A stretch of DNA of 36,793 nucleotides, taken from contig JABDBW010000020.1 of NCBI GenBank assembly GCA_013288485.1, forward strand, positions 1-36,793, given 5' to 3'. Shown here piece by piece: positions 32,890-36,793 of the stretch. A program made the position numbers and the translations under genes. How positions within the stretch are numbered: position 1 is the first letter of the stretch; every line of letters starts with the position of its first letter. The DNA comes from Bacteroidota bacterium (GTDB lineage: Bacteria; Bacteroidota; Bacteroidia; Sphingobacteriales; Sphingobacteriaceae). The notes under the pieces were generated by a model. It was given only the letters and a program-made list of their open reading frames with translations. It had not been told where the DNA came from and did not search any database.

Positions 32890-34959
32890 TCACCGTATTA
32901 TTTGCACATAACCGGATAAGGGTTTGCTTCCATCTCCAATGTCAATAGCATAATAATAAGTACCGAAAGGTAGTATCCTTCCGTTTGCCGTACCATCCCA
33001 GGGCTTGCTATATCCAATTGATTGGTATACCTGCTGCCCGTAACGGTTATATACCTTTACAACGCAATTGGTATAGATCTGCAGGTATTTTATATCCCAC
33101 AGGTCGTTTATCCCGTCGGCATTAGGTGTAAACGCGTTAGGAACAATTATAACCGGGTAAATGGTAAGTATGCCGTCAACATAAAAAATAGTATAATTTG
33201 GCGATGCCGCGCCGCTTGCGGTAATGGGATATTGCCCCGCGCCCGACGATGTAGTAGCTGCGGTGGTAAAAACCGGTTGGCTTGTTAGCTGCGCTAGCCC
33301 CTCGCCGTTTACAAAACCGGCAAAGGTAGCCGTGAAAACTGGATTAGGGCGCAAATAGTTTTTGGCTTTATTATCGGCTGTAATGGTTAGGGGCGCAGGT
33401 TTAACTATATTATTAGTGGTAGCCACATTTGCAGTTGCGCTGCCCGAACTTAATACGATATTGCCTGAATAAGTACCCACCGGGGTTTTTGCCAATAACC
33501 GAATATAAACCGGTGTAGGAGGAATAGTGCCCGAACCGCTTACAGTTATGGTATTTTTAAAAGTAATGCCATCAGCACTTACTTCAAAACCCGGGGGCGG
33601 TGTAACTAAAATACCTGCGGCAATGTTGGTGCCCGAAACATTAAATGTTGTCGGCGCTGATGCTGTGCCATAAATTGTGTTAAGCGATGCTACCGCGCCC
33701 GGTGGTGGTGTAATAACAGCCGACGGATAAACAGTAAAGGTAAATGTAACCGGTGAACAGCTTACCGGCCCAAAAATAAAATTACCAAATGAATTGGGGT
33801 TGTTGCCTGCCGGAATTTCAGTTATTACATTATCGGTTGCCCCATCAATAATTGTGACGGTGTTCGAGTCGCTGTTGGTCACAAATATTTCCCGCCCATC
33901 AGGGGTTGATGATACTGCGACCGGGAGGAAGCCAACCGGTATTTTTTTAAGTAAAGTATCCTTATCCGTATCATATACCATTAAGGCGCTATTTCTCTGG
34001 TCGATAACATATAGCTTTTTTCCATCTACGCTGGTTGTTATGCCATACGGGAATGAGTTGTTTATAATTATGGTGGTGGTTACTTTGTTGTTATAACTAT
34101 TAATTACCGATATAGAGTTACTGCTCTCGTTGGTTACATATATGCTTGCTCCATTGGGGTTTGCAACAATGCCAAAGGGATATGCACCTACGCCAATATT
34201 AGCTGTTACAAACTGATCGGTGGCGTCCATTATCGAAATGGAGCTGCCGCCATTATTAGATATATATACTTTCTGTCCATCGGGGCTTACAGCAACGCCT
34301 TGTGATTTTATACCTACAGAAAGCGTCTGTATTACTTTATTGGTTGCTGTATTAATTATAGACAATGTACCGGGTTTATCGGCAACCGGACCAAGGCTTG
34401 CAACGTACAACCGGGTGCCGTCAGGACTTATGGCTATTCCGTTGGGACTCACCGCTACGGGTATTTTGGTAATGACCTTCCTGTTTGCAGCATCTATAAC
34501 CGATACCGTATTGTCATGGACATTTGATGTGTACACCCTTTTACCGTCAAGACTTACAGTTACACCTACCGGTGATACGCCACCATTGGGGATAGTACCT
34601 ACAACCGTATTGGTTATGGTGCTTATAATGGTTATGGCATTATCGTCAGTATCGGCAATATAGGCAAAACCTGTAGGTATGGGTGTAGCTGTAATAGTTG
34701 CAATAATAGGTGTGGTGCCTTTATTAACGGCCTTAAATGAAGCTATATCACCTGTTCCGGTTGCCGGCAAACCAATGCCCGGTTTATCATTCGTCCAACT
34801 ATATAAACACCCAAGACCTCCCAAAACAACTGTTTGGGTAGTATCGCCGTTTGAAACAGTTTGGCTGCCCTGCGCGCGGCCCAGGTGAATTGAAAAGCAT
34901 ACCAGCAGGCAGCTAATCAAAAAAAATCTTTTCAATATGTTTATTTCCGCGCAAATCAT
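32890..34959 (-). CDS. Secreted YVTN beta-propeller protein with MBG and gliding-type C-terminal domain
   Basis: The protein (689 residues from ATG 34959; a TTG at 34968 also opens the frame) has a signal peptide ending near GRAQ. A short N-terminal domain with CLYSWTNDKPGIGL is followed by about seven 40-residue repeats of the YVTN propeller type (AYIADTDDNAITII, RVYTSNVHDNTVSVI, KVYISNNGGSSISIM and so on). Next are an Ig-like segment, an MBG domain (LTITADNKAKNYLRPNP to YTIFYVDGILTI), and a C-terminal domain NAFTPNADGINDLWDI..VYNRYGQQVYQS..WDGTANG..PFGTYYYAID. The last is the CHU_C/gliding-type domain linked with type IX secretion sorting. It is likely a surface or released adhesive protein; the ligand is unknown. 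It is convergent with the helicase. Confidence 0.9.
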   Translation of the reverse strand: MICAEINILKRFFLISCLLVCFSIHLGRAQGSQTVSNGDTTQTVVLGGLGCLYSWTNDKPGIGLPATGTGDIASFKAVNKGTTPIIATITATPIPTGFAYIADTDDNAITIISTITNTVVGTIPNGGVSPVGVTVSLDGKRVYTSNVHDNTVSVIDAANRKVITKIPVAVSPNGIAISPDGTRLYVASLGPVADKPGTLSIINTATNKVIQTLSVGIKSQGVAVSPDGQKVYISNNGGSSISIMDATDQFVTANIGVGAYPFGIVANPNGASIYVTNESSNSISVINSYNNKVTTTIIINNSFPYGITTSVDGKKLYVIDQRNSALMVYDTDKDTLLKKIPVGFLPVAVSSTPDGREIFVTNSDSNTVTIIDGATDNVITEIPAGNNPNSFGNFIFGPVSCSPVTFTFTVYPSAVITPPPGAVASLNTIYGTASAPTTFNVSGTNIAAGILVTPPPGFEVSADGITFKNTITVSGSGTIPPTPVYIRLLAKTPVGTYSGNIVLSSGSATANVATTNNIVKPAPLTITADNKAKNYLRPNPVFTATFAGFVNGEGLAQLTSQPVFTTAATTSSGAGQYPITASGAASPNYTIFYVDGILTIYPVIIVPNAFTPNADGINDLWDIKYLQIYTNCVVKVYNRYGQQVYQSIGYSKPWDGTANGRILPFGTYYYAIDIGDGSKPLSGYVQIIR

Positions 34960-35034
34960 TCTCCACAATTTATATAATAATTATGGCATAGAAAAATTTT
35001 GACTGTAAACCGCTTGTATTATTAATTGCGAAGA

Positions 35035-35598
35035 CTAATACCCCACCCTTTCCTCCGGCGGCATATATGCTAATCTTTTTTGGAAATAAACATCCCAGCT
35101 ATGCTGCTGTACAGCATCGAGCATATTGCGGGTATCGGTATCATAATTTACGTTAAGCTGCTCGTATTTGGCATGTATACGGTTAAACAGGGCATTTGCT
35201 TCCGCTTGGTAGTTGGCATCAAAGCGTGTGCGGTTAGCTTCGCGCAGTATTTCTTCCCGTTCCATATAAGCAATGGTATAATGCCCCTGTTCATGTTTAA
35301 GCACTTCGGCCATCATTTGGGGCGATAGTATGCGCTTCCTGTCTAGCCATGACCGTTCCCGGTCCAGCATCACATCTACATTAAAAGTTAGCCGGTAATT
35401 ATTTTTTTCGCTGATAACGTGGTAATGGTAATCGATAGAACAATAGGTTAAGGCGACGCAGTTATCGCCGGTCGAGTGCGGCGTGCCCCTGAAATCGCTG
35501 CTGGTTAACTGGTGATACCCATCCTGTGCCACGGCGTTGATAATTAGCCCAAACCACAAACCAACTACACCGATCACCTTCACCAAACTAAATCTCAT
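35035..35598 (-). CDS. DUF922-like secreted protein with an HEQGH motif
   Basis: The 187-residue protein has a signal peptide (near NAVAQ, residue 25). The motif VLKHEQGHYTIAYMEREE gives His102-Glu103-x-x-His106, the pattern of zinc metallopeptidases, with a possible third ligand further on. DFRGTP and the YCSIDYHYHVISEKNNYRLTFNVDVMLDRERSWL stretch fit the DUF922 family, of unknown role. A peptidase activity is plausible but not proven by the motif alone. It is 22 bp from the upstream SPFH gene's stop, on the same strand, so the two are probably transcribed together. The start is ATG. Confidence 0.8.
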   Translation of the reverse strand: MRFSLVKVIGVVGLWFGLIINAVAQDGYHQLTSSDFRGTPHSTGDNCVALTYCSIDYHYHVISEKNNYRLTFNVDVMLDRERSWLDRKRILSPQMMAEVLKHEQGHYTIAYMEREEILREANRTRFDANYQAEANALFNRIHAKYEQLNVNYDTDTRNMLDAVQQHSWDVYFQKRLAYMPPEERVGY

Positions 35599-35620
35599 AG
35601 GGCCAATAATTTAAATCATT

Positions 35621-36559
35621 TTACTTTTTGACTTTGTCGTTATGTAAAAGGTTTAAACTCATCATTTCTTTCATGGTTTGCTGCATGGCATCGGTTGATC
35701 CATCAAGAAATATTACATTACCCTGCGAATTTTCAGCAAAATGTTTAATGGACTCGGTCCACATGGTAAATAAAATAACGGAAGTGTCCATATGGGCGCG
35801 TTCCATTTCCTGGGCGGCGGCGCTCATGCCTTTTGCCACTTCCTGGCGAAATAGGGCAACACCCTGCCCGCGCAGCTGTGAAGCCTGGCGCTCGGCCTCG
35901 GCCGATATTTTAATGGCGTTGCCTTCTGCTTCGGCGGCTTTGGTTTTGGTTATCAGCAATGCCTGGCCCTCGTTTTCGGCAGCGGCTTTCAGGTTATTTG
36001 ATGCCACCACCTGGCTCATTGATTTCATGATCACATCATCAAACGTAATATCGTTCAATTGCAGGTCCTGCAAATGGTAGCCCCAGGTTTCCAGTATCTG
36101 GTCAAGCTGTTCCTTTACGTGCTCCACAATATCGCGCCTCAATATCAATACTTCCGATTGGCGCTTGGTGGCCACAAAAGCACGGATCGAACCTTCTACA
36201 GTACGTATCAGCGCCTGCATGAGGTTGCGGTCGTCAACAAACTTAAAGGCCACATTTTTTATGGTTTCTTCGTTTTGGTCGAGTACAGAATATAGCAGCA
36301 TAGCTTTAAAATAAACATTGGCCTGGTCGAAAGTAACGGCCTGGAACTCCAGTTCCACAGATCGGTTCTGTATGGATATTTTGTTGTAGATGGCCTCTAT
36401 GAAAGGTAGTTTAAAATTTAGGCCCGGTGTTAATATGCGCCGGTATTTGCCAAATACGGTAATTACAGCAATTGTGCCCTGTTTTACAGTCACAAACGAG
36501 GAGAATAAAATAACTAAGAAAATAAAAACAAAAATGAAAAAGGTTATTTGGGCTGTCAT
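35621..36559 (-). CDS. SPFH/Band 7 (stomatin-like) membrane protein
   Basis: The 312-residue protein has one N-terminal membrane helix (ITFFIFVFIFLVILFSSFV) and then an SPFH domain: VKQGTIAVITVFGKYRRILTPGLNFKLPFIE, the central IQNRSVELEFQAVTFDQANVYFKAMLLY, and VRTVEGSIR-like RTVEGSIRAFVATKR. A coiled, Ala/Glu-rich stretch with ALLITKTKAAEAEGNAIKISAEAERQA follows, as in stomatin and HflK/C families that form membrane-bound rings. The partner (protease or NfeD) is not coded nearby. It begins with ATG and diverges from the small membrane gene at 36697. Function beyond membrane scaffolding is unknown. Confidence 0.92.
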   Translation of the reverse strand: MTAQITFFIFVFIFLVILFSSFVTVKQGTIAVITVFGKYRRILTPGLNFKLPFIEAIYNKISIQNRSVELEFQAVTFDQANVYFKAMLLYSVLDQNEETIKNVAFKFVDDRNLMQALIRTVEGSIRAFVATKRQSEVLILRRDIVEHVKEQLDQILETWGYHLQDLQLNDITFDDVIMKSMSQVVASNNLKAAAENEGQALLITKTKAAEAEGNAIKISAEAERQASQLRGQGVALFRQEVAKGMSAAAQEMERAHMDTSVILFTMWTESIKHFAENSQGNVIFLDGSTDAMQQTMKEMMSLNLLHNDKVKK

Positions 36560-36602
36560 GGCTTTATTAATTTATAAAAATAAAGATAATGTTATTTATT
36601 GG

Positions 36603-36694
36603 AGTGTTATTTGTTTTTACATAAATGCTTTAAAAACAAATTATTAAATTAAAGTGTTATTTGTTTTTATAAGCGACTTAAAAACAAACTATTA
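36603..36694. repeat. Two tandem operator-like repeats in the divergent promoter region
   Basis: Unit 1 (36603-36646) and unit 2 (36653-36694) both begin AGTGTTATTTGTTTTTA and end with TAAAAACAAA plus a few bases, with a 50-bp period. Each has a perfect 10-bp inverted repeat TTTGTTTTTA / TAAAAACAAA (36610-36619 with 36631-36640; 36660-36669 with 36679-36688). The second ends 3 bp before the ATG at 36697. Confidence 0.85.
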
Positions 36695-36696
36695 CT

Positions 36697-36793
36697 ATGA
36701 ACTTAAAACGAACTTTCGGAGCCATACTAACCATACTGGGTATTATAGGACTAATTTTTACAGGCGCCAGTATTATACAGCATAGCAGTAATT
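36697..36793 (+). CDS. Start of a small membrane protein (3' end outside window)
   Basis: An ATG at 36697 opens a frame that runs to the edge: 32 residues are visible, MNLKRTFGAILTILGII followed by GLIFTGASIIQHSSN. A Lys-Arg pair before one hydrophobic helix suggests an inner-membrane anchor. I do not recognise the family from so little. It is divergent from the SPFH gene and directly downstream of the tandem inverted repeats. Confidence 0.55.
   Translation, partial: MNLKRTFGAILTILGIIGLIFTGASIIQHSSN

Overview
The window looks like chromosome of an aerobic member of the Bacteroidota, most likely Sphingobacteriaceae (Mucilaginibacter/Pedobacter type). This is inference from gene content and style: futalosine-route menaquinone genes, a NagB-deacetylase fusion, a C-terminal domain of the type IX secretion sort, few Shine-Dalgarno sites, promoters of the TAnnTTTG kind, and mid-40s GC. 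I see no rRNA, tRNA, CRISPR array, insertion sequence or phage gene.

Layout. Positions 1-5643 (minus strand) carry a very long membrane sensor histidine kinase cut by the left edge, then fabD, folE and a 6-pyruvoyl-tetrahydropterin synthase-like gene. Positions 6021-7616 (plus) carry mqnB and mqnD of the futalosine menaquinone pathway. Positions 7732-12264 (minus) carry hflX and a short tryptophan operon, trpE-trpG-trpC. Ahead of trpE is a complete attenuator: promoter, a 22-codon leader peptide with tandem Trp codons, and an intrinsic terminator. A small four-helix membrane protein, a DinD-like gene and anmK follow. Positions 15384-27224 (plus) form a carbohydrate region: a dienelactone-hydrolase-like protein, a GH120-type beta-xylosidase, a GH106-type alpha-L-rhamnosidase, a sulfatase with its own exported formylglycine-generating enzyme, a glucosamine-6-phosphate deaminase/deacetylase fusion, and an HGSNAT/NagX-like acyltransferase. 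No SusC/SusD pair is present. The right end has an M16 peptidase homologue with a damaged active site, an Lhr-type ligase-associated helicase, a secreted beta-propeller protein, a DUF922 protein, an SPFH protein, and the start of a small membrane protein.

The most unusual theme is repetitive DNA. At least seven places hold short arrays with a strict 7-bp period, often as two arrays facing each other in inverted orientation. Word content differs between places (CTGCAAA, AAAGATT, GTACGTT, ACTCAAG and so on) but the period does not. Most lie between genes, but three are translated in frame: inside mqnD, inside the helicase, and at the N-terminus of the acyltransferase. A different palindromic repeat (core TCCGCC..GGCGGA) makes up the N-terminal extension of TrpG. 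Other repeats with GTCATT..AATGAC ends sit at gene 3' ends.

The best-supported regulatory find is the trp attenuator: the last codons of the leader peptide contain GCCGGG, which can pair with CCCGGC in the 5' arm of the terminator, so the peptide-coding RNA itself would be the antiterminator.
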